From contig CADCWI010000114.1 of NCBI GenBank assembly GCA_902806355.1, positions 1 through 48,192 of the forward strand: a stretch of DNA of 48,192 nt. The letters run 5' to 3'. Source of the DNA: an uncultured Thermomicrobiales bacterium (lineage in GTDB: Bacteria > Chloroflexota > Chloroflexia > Thermomicrobiales > UBA6265). Below, in pieces: positions 18,854 through 29,674 of this stretch. The translations under genes were made by a program, and so were the position numbers. Position 1 is the first letter of the stretch. Each line of letters begins with the position of its first letter. The notes under the pieces were generated by a model. The model did no database searches. It was not told the DNA's origin and saw only the letters and a list, made by a program, of their open reading frames with translations.

Positions 18854-19435
18854 ATGGATCTCCAGATTCGGACGCATGGGACCAAAGTCTCCGATGGACT
18901 TCGGCAGTTCATCGATCGCCGGATGGCGAAGCTGGACCGCATCGCCGAGCACGTTGTCGAAGCAAGCCTCGAACTGCGCACTGAAGAGCTTCGGAAGGGT
19001 CGCGAGGTCACGACCGCGCAGCTCACGCTTCGGACAGGACGGCACGTCCTCCGCGCCGAAGAACGTGATGCCGAGGCCGCCAAGGCCATCGACGCCGCAA
19101 TCGACACGTTGATTGCCCAGGTCCGCAGGTACAGCGACAAGCGAGCGGACCGGAAGCGTCGATCCCAGCGCTTCCAGTCCGATGGGATCATCGCATCCCC
19201 CGAGACAGCCCTCACCGCTTCCGCTGACGCGAGAACCGATGACGACGACACCTCGCCCATCGTGAGGACAAAGCGGTTCCAGATGAAGCCGATGGTCGTC
19301 GAAGAGGCGATCGATCAAATGGAACTGATCGGCCACGAGTTCTTTCTGTTCCAGAACGCGGACGAGGACCAGCTCAACGTGCTCTACCGTCGCCGCGACG
19401 GGACCTTCGGTTTGCTCGCCCCAGCGCGAGGCTAG
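18854..19435 (+). CDS. hpf: Long-form ribosome hibernation promoting factor
   Basis: It binds the 30S decoding region and, in the long form, joins two 70S ribosomes into inactive 100S dimers in starved cells. The N-terminal ~100 residues (DLQIRTHGTKVSDGLRQFI) are the HPF/YfiA fold. A variable acidic linker is followed by the dimerising C-terminal domain, VVRTKRF-like (IVRTKRFQMKPMVVEEAI) to FFLFQNADEDQLNVLYRRRDG. ATG 18854 gives 193 residues and sits 12 bases after AAGG. ATG 18842 is in frame, but its purine-rich site would be immediately adjacent. Confidence 0.94.
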   Translation: MDLQIRTHGTKVSDGLRQFIDRRMAKLDRIAEHVVEASLELRTEELRKGREVTTAQLTLRTGRHVLRAEERDAEAAKAIDAAIDTLIAQVRRYSDKRADRKRRSQRFQSDGIIASPETALTASADARTDDDDTSPIVRTKRFQMKPMVVEEAIDQMELIGHEFFLFQNADEDQLNVLYRRRDGTFGLLAPARG

Positions 19436-19606
19436 GGTCCGATCGCACTCGACCCGCAATCGGGGCCGATGATCGCGGCTCTAATCGGCGGACCGGATTG
19501 CGCTCCTTGGCACACCTGGTTGATCTGGAAGCTTTCTTTGAACCGAGCGGCCCTTGGGCAACCTTCACGACCGGCCAATAGCCGGTCCCGCCGTCCGGAC
19601 TCGATG

Positions 19607-19951
19607 TCAGGCCTTTTTCTCTTCGCTCTCCTTGAGTGATTTGTAGTATTTGCGCGACTTCGGCACCGGACGGGCGTCCTCCGCCTCCCGTTCCGCCCGG
19701 AACTGGTCCGCCCGCTGTTCCAGATCGGACTCGATGCGGACGAAGTCGTTGTAGACGAGCGGATCGCTGTTCGATATCGGCGAGCGCATCAACATGCGGA
19801 CCAATTGCAGCAAGGATGTCGCCGAAGCCGATGATGCGGCGGGTAACGACGCCCGCTGCTGGATGGTTTCCACAACCTGAATGGACTTCGCATGTGCGCC
19901 GTTGTCCTCCAGCCGTCGCTTGATCTCTTGCAGGCCTTCCTGAACATTCAT
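19607..19951 (-). CDS. Small conserved-looking protein of unknown function
   Basis: 114 residues starting at ATG 19951 behind a strong AGGAGGAA site, so it is very probably translated. It is charged and likely helical: EGLQEIKRRLEDNG at the start, a neutral Ser/Ala-rich middle (LPAASSASATSLLQ), then a highly charged end (RAEREAEDARPVPKSRKYYK, KESEEKKA). No cysteines, signal peptide or membrane segment. I do not recognise the family. It is divergent from thiD and convergent with hpf. Confidence 0.7.
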   Translation of the reverse strand: MNVQEGLQEIKRRLEDNGAHAKSIQVVETIQQRASLPAASSASATSLLQLVRMLMRSPISNSDPLVYNDFVRIESDLEQRADQFRAEREAEDARPVPKSRKYYKSLKESEEKKA

Positions 19952-20180
19952 GGAACCGGATTCCTCCTACTCGGACTGGATCGTGGTGCTTTGCGGCCCT
20001 GACTCGATTTCAGTATAGAGGCCCTCTTGGGATCGCCTCGATCCAGCCCGGAAGATGCGGCGCTCTATGGGACATGGGACAATGGAAGCGTACGTTGCGC
20101 CAGCCCGGCACCTGACCATTCCGCTCCCACTTTCCCATCCTGGATTCGCCTGTCTCGCATTGTTCGGGAGATTGTTTCTC

Positions 20181-21002
20181 ATGACAACATCTATCCGGAA
20201 GGCCATGACGATCGCCGGATCCGATTCCGGCGCCGGGGCCGGTATCCAGGCCGATCTCAAGACCTTCTTCGCGCTTGGTGTGTATGGCACGTCGGTCCTT
20301 ACCGCCGTGACTGCCCAGAATACGGTTGAGGTTGCCGCGATTGCCGAAGTTCCCGACGAGGTCGTGATCGCTCAGATCGACACGGTTGCCGAAGACATCG
20401 GCGCAGACGCCGTCAAGACCGGCATGCTCAGCAGCCGCTCCATCATCCAGAACGTCGCCGATCGGCTCGAAGCCTGGGGGATTCCGTTCCTTGTCGTCGA
20501 TCCCGTGATGGTCGCCAAGTCGGGCGTGGCGCTTCTCCAGGCCAACGCGGTCGACGCATTAAAGGCTGACCTCCTGCCCAAGGCGACGATCGTGACGCCG
20601 AACGTGCCGGAGGCCGAGATCCTCAGCGGCCGATCGATCGCCAACCTGGAGGACGCCCGCGAAGCGGCACGCATCATCCACGATCTCGGTCCGGCTTTCG
20701 TCGTTGTCAAGGGAGGCCATCTCGACGGCCCGGCGATTGACCTCGTCTATGATGGCTCGACGTTCCTGCCCATAGAAGGAGAGCGGATCGACACCACCAA
20801 CACTCACGGCACTGGCTGCACCTTTTCGGCGGCAATCACAGCCTTTGGAGCGTTGGGTGACGATCCCGTGACCGCTATCCAGCATGCGAAGCGATACATC
20901 GAAGCGACTCTCCGGGCCTCCTATGCGATCGGAGCCGGGCACTCACCCGTCAATCATGCCGTCTCGTTGCCACGCGATCTTCGCGCCGTCACCGGCGCCT
21001 GA
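20181..21002 (+). CDS. thiD: Hydroxymethylpyrimidine/phosphomethylpyrimidine kinase
   Basis: It phosphorylates HMP and HMP-P to give HMP-PP for thiamine synthesis. Start ATG 20181, with GGGAG about 10 bases upstream, gives 273 residues; the frame is open back to 20055 but those residues are not family-like. The ribokinase-fold signature [18 protein letters not shown] is at the N-terminus, MVAKSG in the middle, and the anion-hole motif [13 protein letters not shown] near the end. Its stop overlaps the thiE start (TGATG), so the two are translationally coupled. Confidence 0.96.
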   Translation: MTTSIRKAMTIAGSDSGAGAGIQADLKTFFALGVYGTSVLTAVTAQNTVEVAAIAEVPDEVVIAQIDTVAEDIGADAVKTGMLSSRSIIQNVADRLEAWGIPFLVVDPVMVAKSGVALLQANAVDALKADLLPKATIVTPNVPEAEILSGRSIANLEDAREAARIIHDLGPAFVVVKGGHLDGPAIDLVYDGSTFLPIEGERIDTTNTHGTGCTFSAAITAFGALGDDPVTAIQHAKRYIEATLRASYAIGAGHSPVNHAVSLPRDLRAVTGA

Positions 21003-21664
21003 TGGATCAGACGTCGATTCGGCATTCTTTGGGACTGTATCTCGTCGCTGACCTGTCGATGCGGCCAACCGATCTGCCGCGCGTCGTCGGGACCTGCGTC
21101 GGTGCCGGCGTCACATGCGTTCAGCTTCGAGCCAAGGATCACCACGTGGACCAGATACTCGCGATGGCCCGCGCCCTGCAGCCAATCTGCCGCTCATCGT
21201 CGGTTCCTCTGATCATCAACGATGATCTTGACATCGCTCTCGCGATCGGCGCCGACGGTGTCCATCTCGGCGTGGACGACGCCGAGCCCGAACTCGCCCG
21301 CGAGCTGGGCGGCCGAGGGTTCATCATCGGGTTCTCGCCGGAGACCGACGACCAAATCCGAAAGGCGGAGGACCGGGGCGTCTCGTATCTCGGTATTGGT
21401 CCGCTCTTCGCCACCACCACCAAGCACGATGCAGGCTCCGCCCTGGGCCCGGAAGAGTGTGCTCGTCGAGTGTCCCTGACCCGCCTTCCGACCGTCGCGA
21501 TCGGCGGCATCGATGCCTCCAACGCGCATCTCGCCCTTGAAACTGGCGTGGATGGCATCGCCGTCGTCTCGGCCCTTCTCAAGGCTGGCGATCCCGCCGA
21601 GGCGGCGGCCAACCTGCGCTCGGCCGTCGATGCCGTCGCTCCTTCATCTCGCTCGCGGCATTGA
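21002..21664 (+). CDS. thiE: Thiamine-phosphate synthase
   Basis: It joins HMP-PP and thiazole phosphate to make thiamine phosphate, the step after ThiD. 220 residues, TIM barrel. Motifs: VQLRAKD, LIINDDLDIALAIGADGVHLG, YLGIGPLFATTTK and AIGGID. The start overlaps the thiD stop by one base. Its 3' end overlaps the end of the convergent alkyltransferase-like gene by 21 bases. No thiC, thiG or TPP riboswitch was found, so thiazole and HMP must come from elsewhere. Confidence 0.96.
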   Translation: MDQTSIRHSLGLYLVADLSMRPTDLPRVVGTCVGAGVTCVQLRAKDHHVDQILAMARALQPICRSSSVPLIINDDLDIALAIGADGVHLGVDDAEPELARELGGRGFIIGFSPETDDQIRKAEDRGVSYLGIGPLFATTTKHDAGSALGPEECARRVSLTRLPTVAIGGIDASNAHLALETGVDGIAVVSALLKAGDPAEAAANLRSAVDAVAPSSRSRH

Positions 21665-22039
21665 GGAGCCACGGTCCACGCCGTCCATCAAGCGTTGCAC
21701 ACCCGGATCATCCGCCGGATCCCATACACACGCGGCGAGATCCACCTGAAACGCATCGACGAAAGGGACGTTCTCTTCCTCGAGCAGGTCCCGCATTATC
21801 TGGGGATGGCCGAAGTGCCAGCCACCGGACAGAAAGCCGACTCGATTCACCAGGCGATGTGTAGGAAGGTCAAGGCCATCGGGCATCCGCAGGACCGCCC
21901 ACCCGACCATCCGGGCCGATCGGGGATGGCCCAGGGTCCGGGCGACGAGGCCGTACGTCGTCACCCGGCCTTTCGGAATCAAACCTATGACCTCGAGCAC
22001 CTGCTCCATGAACACGGCGTGAGACGACGCTTGAGCCAT
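21644..22039 (-). CDS. Alkyltransferase-like protein (MGMT family lacking the catalytic cysteine)
   Basis: 131 residues from ATG 22039; the frame is open to 22168 but only the shorter version matches the family. It has the DNA-binding domain of O6-methylguanine methyltransferases: GRVTTYG (flipping Tyr29), ARMVGWAV (arginine finger Arg43) and PTHRLVNRVGFLSGG. The alkyl-accepting cysteine of PCHR is replaced by Thr60, so it cannot take up the alkyl group. Proteins of this kind (ATLs) bind O6-alkylguanine and pass it to nucleotide excision repair. PTHR is unusual, since PWHR or PAHR are the variants I know. It is divergent from secA. Confidence 0.85.
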   Translation of the reverse strand: MAQASSHAVFMEQVLEVIGLIPKGRVTTYGLVARTLGHPRSARMVGWAVLRMPDGLDLPTHRLVNRVGFLSGGWHFGHPQIMRDLLEEENVPFVDAFQVDLAACVWDPADDPGVQRLMDGVDRGSSMPRAR

Positions 22040-22168
22040 CGTTTGAACTTCCCATCGAGGATGACGCTTCTGGCATTTTGACGATTGCGGCCGGAAGTAT
22101 ACTTTTGAAAATGAAATGTTCCCGCGTTCCCGACGCTGTCGCGAGACGCACATTGGAGTAGACACCAC

Positions 22169-24757
<2,589 letters not shown>

Positions 24758-25063
24758 AGCGCATTTCCGAGCGGATGGCCAACGCCGATCATCCCGGCAG
24801 CGACATCGGAGGAAATGCAGCGGCGATGTGCTGCATTCGCAAGGAGGTGATCGCTCCGCGATCAAGCGGGAGCGGTGCATCGGTCGCGTCCTGATTGCCG
24901 GCGGGGGATCCGCAGCCAATGCAGCGCTGGGGCCGGTGCTGCATCGGCGCGCAGCGTCCTCGGTCTCAGCCAGTCACCACCACGGCAGTCCGCTGCAGAC
25001 GCCATCCCAGGTGACAGGCGGCACATGGCAGTGCCCCGCTCCGGGAGCGGGGCACTGCATTTT
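24758..25063 (+). other. Hairpin-rich non-coding stretch downstream of secA
   Basis: About 300 bp without a supported gene. It contains two hairpins with the same stem: ATGCAGC (24815) with GCTGCAT (24830), and ATGCAGC (24919) with GCTGCAT (24938). A small GATCGC/GCGATC hairpin lies between them and a strong terminator at the end. It is either a structured secA 3' UTR or an independent small RNA. It does not match any RNA family I recognise (RNase P, tmRNA, SRP, T-box or cobalamin riboswitch). Confidence 0.4.
25028..25063 (+). terminator. Terminator downstream of secA
   Basis: A perfect 13-bp stem (GCAGTGCCCCGCT with its complement, 5-nt loop) is followed by ATTTT on the plus strand. It also faces the 3' end of the convergent minus-strand gene and could serve both. 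Confidence 0.85.
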
Positions 25064-25123
25064 GCTATCGACGTGGATCGCTCGCGCGACGTTGGATCGG
25101 TTCACCCTCAGGGAACGTCGGCC

Positions 25124-26389
25124 TTATTCTTCTCCCTGAATGTCGCGATAAATTTCGCGGGCCTCTTGGACAATCCGGTTTCCTGCCGCCTTCGCCTTCT
25201 CCCGTTGCTCATCGTCCATGAAGCCGTAGAAGATCAGGCTGCCCGCCGCAATGGACCATGCGGCAAGAGCTCCCGTGTCCTTGGTGCCATGAGCTGCAGC
25301 ATGAGCCGCATGTCGGGATCGCTCATCGACCGTGGCGGATACTCCCGACAGCCCACCGGACGCTTGCGACGCCACCTGCCCGAGCGACTTCGCGGCGGTA
25401 CCTGCCCTTTCCTTCAACACCGGAACGAGGTCCCGGTCGGTGATGTTCCTAGTCCCGGACGCCAACCCCTTGCCGGTCTCGAGGGTCGAAGCCAGCGCGC
25501 CGGTCGCGGAGCCGAGCAGAGGCACAGCGCGATCCTGCACCTCCCGTACCTTGGGCACAATCGACCGTTCGACCGACTTCCGAAGCTCTGGTGCGCGATT
25601 CTGCAGATCCTTCACGACCGGTACGATCGATTGTCCGAACGCAACCCGAAGCTCAGGTGCCCGTTCCTTCGCTTGCCCGACGACGTGACCGCCACGTGCC
25701 TTGGCATCGACGACCGCAAGCCCGGCGCGAACCTTGGCTTGTGTCGACTGCTGCTTCACCGTGCTCGTCACGCCCTGAGATTGCTGGCCAGCAGCCGTCG
25801 CCAACGCCGTCGCGGCGGCGGCAAGGCCGGAGGATATCCCCGGGCTCGAGCGTTTGCGTTTATTCGTCAGCCCCTGAACGGCACGGACGCCAATACCCTG
25901 TTTCGAGCCTTTGCGGCCTGGAAGAGCAAGGGATGGGGCATTCTTCCGAAGCTGATCCGCCCGACTATTCAGCTGCGAACTGGCGAACGCCTTCCGAGCC
26001 TGTTTCGAGATCGCTTCGATATCAACCTCATTGAGACGTTGTTTCGATCGCTCCTGCCCGTCCTTCGCAACTGTGGTCGCCTGTGCCCGGACCTTCTGCG
26101 CCGCTGCTGCCCATTCCTCACGGGAGTGCGGCGCCTGGCTCAGCGCCCGGGAAACGGACTCGTTGGTGCTGCTCCGCACCGACTCCAGTAATGCCGAGAC
26201 GCTGGGTGACGCGGAGGCGGCCGCGGCTGCGGCGGCTTCTGCAGCCTGGGTGGCGGCGGCTTCCTCTTTGCGCACCGCACTACGATGCATAAGGGCCGCT
26301 ACCACTCCGCCAACGACTCCTGATGCCAGCCCCGCCGCTCCAATGACCTGGGCGTTGGCGATCTCGTCTCCCTGTCTGAACTGATCCAT
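25124..26389 (-). CDS. Ala-rich membrane-associated protein of unknown function
   Basis: 421 residues from ATG 26389 behind GGAGGATCCG, so translation is well supported. Composition is biased to Ala, Ser, Val, Lys and Arg, with long predicted helices. A hydrophobic N-terminal segment (VIGAAGLASGVVGGVVAALM) and a C-terminal one (GALAAWSIAAGSLIFYGFM) could anchor both ends. Between them are near-identical 22-residue units beginning RAPELR and containing SIVP, present twice with a third degenerate copy (DRAVPLL). The tail (DDEQREKAKAAGNRIVQEA) is charged. I recognise no family. Apolipoprotein-like or gas-vesicle-associated helical proteins have a similar look, but that is not evidence of function. 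Confidence 0.7.
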   Translation of the reverse strand: MDQFRQGDEIANAQVIGAAGLASGVVGGVVAALMHRSAVRKEEAAATQAAEAAAAAAASASPSVSALLESVRSSTNESVSRALSQAPHSREEWAAAAQKVRAQATTVAKDGQERSKQRLNEVDIEAISKQARKAFASSQLNSRADQLRKNAPSLALPGRKGSKQGIGVRAVQGLTNKRKRSSPGISSGLAAAATALATAAGQQSQGVTSTVKQQSTQAKVRAGLAVVDAKARGGHVVGQAKERAPELRVAFGQSIVPVVKDLQNRAPELRKSVERSIVPKVREVQDRAVPLLGSATGALASTLETGKGLASGTRNITDRDLVPVLKERAGTAAKSLGQVASQASGGLSGVSATVDERSRHAAHAAAHGTKDTGALAAWSIAAGSLIFYGFMDDEQREKAKAAGNRIVQEAREIYRDIQGEE

Positions 26390-26557
26390 CGGATCCTCCG
26401 TTTCAAGGTATACGCATGAGATGCCTTATGCTGTCCCGCATCGCGACTTGTATGCCAGCATCCAGCTCCTGCTTCATGGTTTATGTCTCGCACGCTTTCG
26501 CGCGGACATGACCCTACGGTACAGTATGAACGAAATGATCAATGAGCTCCCGCGCTG

Positions 26558-28609
26558 ATGCCGCGTCTCGACATGTCCCTGTCCCGCGAGAGAACAGCCA
26601 ACATGTACTTCCCCCAGTTTCACCTCAGCGCCAACTATGACGTGATCGTTGTCGGATCCGGCCACGCCGGGTGTGAAGCCGCCCTTGCCTCGGCCCGGAT
26701 GGGCTGCCGGACCCTGATGATCTCCCCGAACCTCGATCGGATAGGCTACATGCCATGCAATCCTTCGATCGGAGGACCTGGCAAGTCGCAGATCGTCTCG
26801 GAAGTCGACGCGCTCGGGGGGGCGATGGCTCAGGTGGCGGACCGGACGGTGATGCAGGTCCGGCAGCTCAACACGTCGAAGGGCCCAGCCGTACGCGCCG
26901 TTCGAGTGCAATGTGACAAATCGCTCTACGCCGTCGTCATGAAGCAGATGCTAGAGGAACAACCGAATCTCGAGATCGCACAGGACGAAGCTCTGGGACT
27001 GCTGATCGATGGTCAGTCGTCATCGCACGTCGTGGGAATCGAGGCACGCACACTCGGACGGATTTCAGCAACCGCGGTGGTCATCACCGCCGGCACCTTC
27101 CTGCGGGCGCGCATGATCGCCGGAGAAGAGCGGTCGAGCGGCGGGCGGGCGGGAGATGCCGCGGATACCCGCCTTTCCGGTTCCTTGGCCGATCTTGGAT
27201 TGCGTCTTCGCCGGTTCAAGACCGGTACTCCACCGCGTATCGATGTCCGGTCGATTGACGTGAGCAAGACCGAACCACAGCTCGGCGAGGACGTCCCGCT
27301 CTGGCTCAGTCGCGATGGCCGCGAGGGACGGATCGCTCCGCTCTATCTTCCTCCGCCGCGCACTGGCCCGTTCTCCGAAGTCCGGGAACGCGGTGGGCGT
27401 TACCAAGTCCCCTGCTTCCAGACATGGACGAATGACGAGGTGCACGAGGTTATCCGCCAGAACCTCCACCGAGCGCCGATGTACAACGGTACGATTGAGG
27501 GGACCGGTCCCCGATATTGCCCATCCATCGAGGACAAGGTCGGGCGATTTGTCGATAAGTCGTCTCATCCAGTCTATATCGAGCCCGAAGGGTGGATGAG
27601 CGGCGAGGCATACCTTCAGGGGATGAGCACAAGCTTGCCTGCGGATGTGCAGGCGGAGGTGCTTCATCACATTCCGGGGCTGGAGCAGAGCCGAATCACC
27701 AGGTGCGGCTACGCGGTCGAATACGATGCGCTCGATGCCACCGAGCTGACCCATGCACTCGAGTACCGGCAGATCGGCGGCCTGTTCTTCGCCGGACAAG
27801 TCAATGGAACGTCGGGGTACGAAGAGGCCGCCGGTCAGGGCATCGTCGCCGGAGCCAATGCCGGCGCCAGGGTACGATCGCTGCCCCAGCTGACGATGCG
27901 GCGGAATGACGGCTACATCGGCGTCATGATCGACGATCTGGTTTCCCTCCCGTTTGACGAGCCCTACCGGATGCTTACGTCCCGGGCGGAATACCGGCTG
28001 GTGCTCCGGAGCGATACCGCCGACGCTCGCTTGCTTCCGGAAGCGTCGCGTCTCGGGCTCGTCTCCGCCCAGCGAACGGAAGAGGTCCGGACCGAAAACT
28101 CGGCCGTGGAGGAAACGCTGCAACGGCTGTCGACAATGTGGTTTGGTGCGAATCCGCTACACTCTGCCGCCCTCAGTGCGGCGGGAATTCAACCCACCAG
28201 TCGCTCATTGAGCGCACTGGAGCTCACGCGACGCCCCGAAGTTCGGCTACGAGCGGTTCTCTCGGCTTGTGAGGCCGTCGGCATGATCGGGTCGGAGCGT
28301 CCAGCAAACCATGCCCTCGACCGCATCGAGATCGCGGCAAAGTATTCCTCGTTCATCGAGAAAGAGGAGCGCGAGGTCGCTCGCCACGCGGCGAGCGATT
28401 CGCAGCCGATTCCGTCCAATGTGAACTTCTCGCGCGTCAAGGGCCTGCGTGTTGAGGCCCGGCAGAAATTGCTCGCCACGCGACCGATGACGGTCGGCCA
28501 GGCGAGGAAAACCGCTGGCGTGACTCCCACCGATGTCGGTGCCATACTGGTCCATCTCGCGGCCGTCGACCGATCGCCTCATCGACCAATGGAAGCATCG
28601 TCCTGTTAG
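26558..28609 (+). CDS. mnmG: tRNA uridine-5-carboxymethylaminomethyl modification enzyme MnmG (GidA)
   Basis: With MnmE it installs cmnm5U34 in tRNAs reading split codon boxes, using FAD and folate. The dinucleotide-binding motif VVGSGHAGCEAALASARMG lies at the N-terminus. NPSIGGPGKSQIVSEVDALGG, GTPPRID and GQVNGTSGYEEAAGQG are family signatures, and the C-terminal helical domain binding tRNA/MnmE is complete. The longest frame has 683 residues; ATG 26603 (668 residues, just before the FAD motif) fits the family better. The upstream ribosome site is weak in either case. mnmE and rsmG are not adjacent. Confidence 0.96.
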   Translation: MPRLDMSLSRERTANMYFPQFHLSANYDVIVVGSGHAGCEAALASARMGCRTLMISPNLDRIGYMPCNPSIGGPGKSQIVSEVDALGGAMAQVADRTVMQVRQLNTSKGPAVRAVRVQCDKSLYAVVMKQMLEEQPNLEIAQDEALGLLIDGQSSSHVVGIEARTLGRISATAVVITAGTFLRARMIAGEERSSGGRAGDAADTRLSGSLADLGLRLRRFKTGTPPRIDVRSIDVSKTEPQLGEDVPLWLSRDGREGRIAPLYLPPPRTGPFSEVRERGGRYQVPCFQTWTNDEVHEVIRQNLHRAPMYNGTIEGTGPRYCPSIEDKVGRFVDKSSHPVYIEPEGWMSGEAYLQGMSTSLPADVQAEVLHHIPGLEQSRITRCGYAVEYDALDATELTHALEYRQIGGLFFAGQVNGTSGYEEAAGQGIVAGANAGARVRSLPQLTMRRNDGYIGVMIDDLVSLPFDEPYRMLTSRAEYRLVLRSDTADARLLPEASRLGLVSAQRTEEVRTENSAVEETLQRLSTMWFGANPLHSAALSAAGIQPTSRSLSALELTRRPEVRLRAVLSACEAVGMIGSERPANHALDRIEIAAKYSSFIEKEEREVARHAASDSQPIPSNVNFSRVKGLRVEARQKLLATRPMTVGQARKTAGVTPTDVGAILVHLAAVDRSPHRPMEASSC

Positions 28610-28620
28610 GCAACTCCGTG

Positions 28621-28650
28621 TTGGTCGCGCGGACTTGGATCGAGTAGAAT
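28621..28650 (+). promoter_or_regulatory. Promoter before the uspA-trkA genes
   Basis: TTGGTC (28621-28626) and TAGAAT (28645-28650, 5 of 6 matches) are 18 bp apart, directly after mnmG and about 110 bases before uspA. Confidence 0.45.
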
Positions 28651-28767
28651 TCGCGGTCGCTAGGTTCCTATTCAGTTCCGACCATGATTGGATCCGACGT
28701 ATTGAAATGAAAGATAGTTCTCTTGGTCAGCCTCCGTCGTCCCTTCCGCCATCATCCCGTCGACCAC

Positions 28768-29238
28768 ATGTCACCCGCCCGGCGACTGATCGTTCCCGTG
28801 AGCGGTGGCCCCGGCGACCAGCGCTTGCTCGAAGTCGTCGAGAAGATCGCATATCACCAGCACGTCGACATCACGATCATCTATGTCGTCGAAGTCATGC
28901 AGTCCATGCCGCTCGATGCCGAGTTGCCACGGGAGATATCACGGGGCGAGCAGGTGCTCCGGAATGCGGAAATGGCCGCAGGTTCATGTCTCTATGGGCG
29001 CAGCAGTGCAATCCAGACCGAGTTGCTCCAGGCGCGGTCGGCGGGAGCCGCGATCGTCGACGAGGCCATCGAGCACGAAGCGCATGCGATTGTCCTGGGA
29101 GCGACGGTGAGACGCAAGTTCGGCAAGCTGACGACCGGAGAGACGTTGGATTATGTCCTCGTCAACGCACCGTGTGAGGTGATCGTCATCCGTCATTCGC
29201 TACCCGACTGGCTCGCATCGGACGCAGAGTCCACATGA
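28768..29238 (+). CDS. Universal stress protein (UspA family)
   Basis: 156 residues from ATG 28768; the frame is open to 28723. The N-terminus RRLIVPVSGGPGDQRLLEV and the C-terminal nucleotide-binding stretch VLGATVRRKFGKLTTGETLDYVL followed by CEVIVIR are Usp features, although the classical G-x2-G-x9-G pattern is imperfect. Its end overlaps the next gene by 4 bases (ATGA). Usp domains often accompany potassium and other transporters as ATP or cyclic nucleotide sensors, so a role in regulating the TrkA pair is plausible. Confidence 0.85.
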   Translation: MSPARRLIVPVSGGPGDQRLLEVVEKIAYHQHVDITIIYVVEVMQSMPLDAELPREISRGEQVLRNAEMAAGSCLYGRSSAIQTELLQARSAGAAIVDEAIEHEAHAIVLGATVRRKFGKLTTGETLDYVLVNAPCEVIVIRHSLPDWLASDAEST

Positions 29239-29672
29239 ACATCGTTGTCATGGGATGCGGCAGAGTCGGCGCCAGAGTCGCCTCGATCCTTGACCATAAC
29301 GGACACAATGTCACGGTGGTGGATACCGATGAACAGGCGTTCCGGCGCCTGGTGCCCGAATTTGGGGGCGACACGGTCATCGGCACCGGAATTGACGAGG
29401 ATGTCCTTCGTTCGGCCGGAATTCAGGACGCCAATGCGTTCGTGGCGGTGACCAATGGAGACAACCGCAACATCATGGCGGCACAAGTCGCCAAACAGAT
29501 CTTCGGCGTGCCGGAGGTGATCGTGCGCATCTACGATCCCGTCCGCGAAGATACGTACCGGCGCCTCGGTCTGACGACAGTCTGCCCCACCACAACGATC
29601 TCCGCTCTCATCATGGATCACGTGATCGGCGCGGGCGAGCCGTTGCCCCGACGCCTCCCGAAGGGAGCCTGA
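29235..29672 (+). CDS. trkA: TrkA N-terminal domain protein
   Basis: 145 residues comprising a single RCK/TrkA-N Rossmann domain: VVMGCGRVGARVASIL binds NAD(H), with the acidic residue at the end of the second strand (VVDTDEQAF). The TrkA-C ligand domain is absent. Such subunits form the cytoplasmic gating ring of potassium transporters. It overlaps uspA and is followed 2 bases later by a second TrkA, so the three are surely one operon. Confidence 0.9.
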   Translation: MNIVVMGCGRVGARVASILDHNGHNVTVVDTDEQAFRRLVPEFGGDTVIGTGIDEDVLRSAGIQDANAFVAVTNGDNRNIMAAQVAKQIFGVPEVIVRIYDPVREDTYRRLGLTTVCPTTTISALIMDHVIGAGEPLPRRLPKGA

Positions 29673-29674
29673 TC

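Noticed and set aside
19952..20180. A TPP riboswitch before thiD-thiE
   Set aside because: A CACCTGA-like string is present near 20108, but the CTGAGA box and the paired P2/P4 elements are absent.
24758..25063. A T-box or other named riboswitch after secA
   Set aside because: There is no GGTGG-type antiterminator core, and the next gene is on the opposite strand.
24875..26191. A 438-codon plus-strand frame opposite the Ala-rich protein
   Set aside because: The minus-strand gene has a strong ribosome site and internal protein repeats; the plus frame is Arg/Leu/Pro-rich without a ribosome site.
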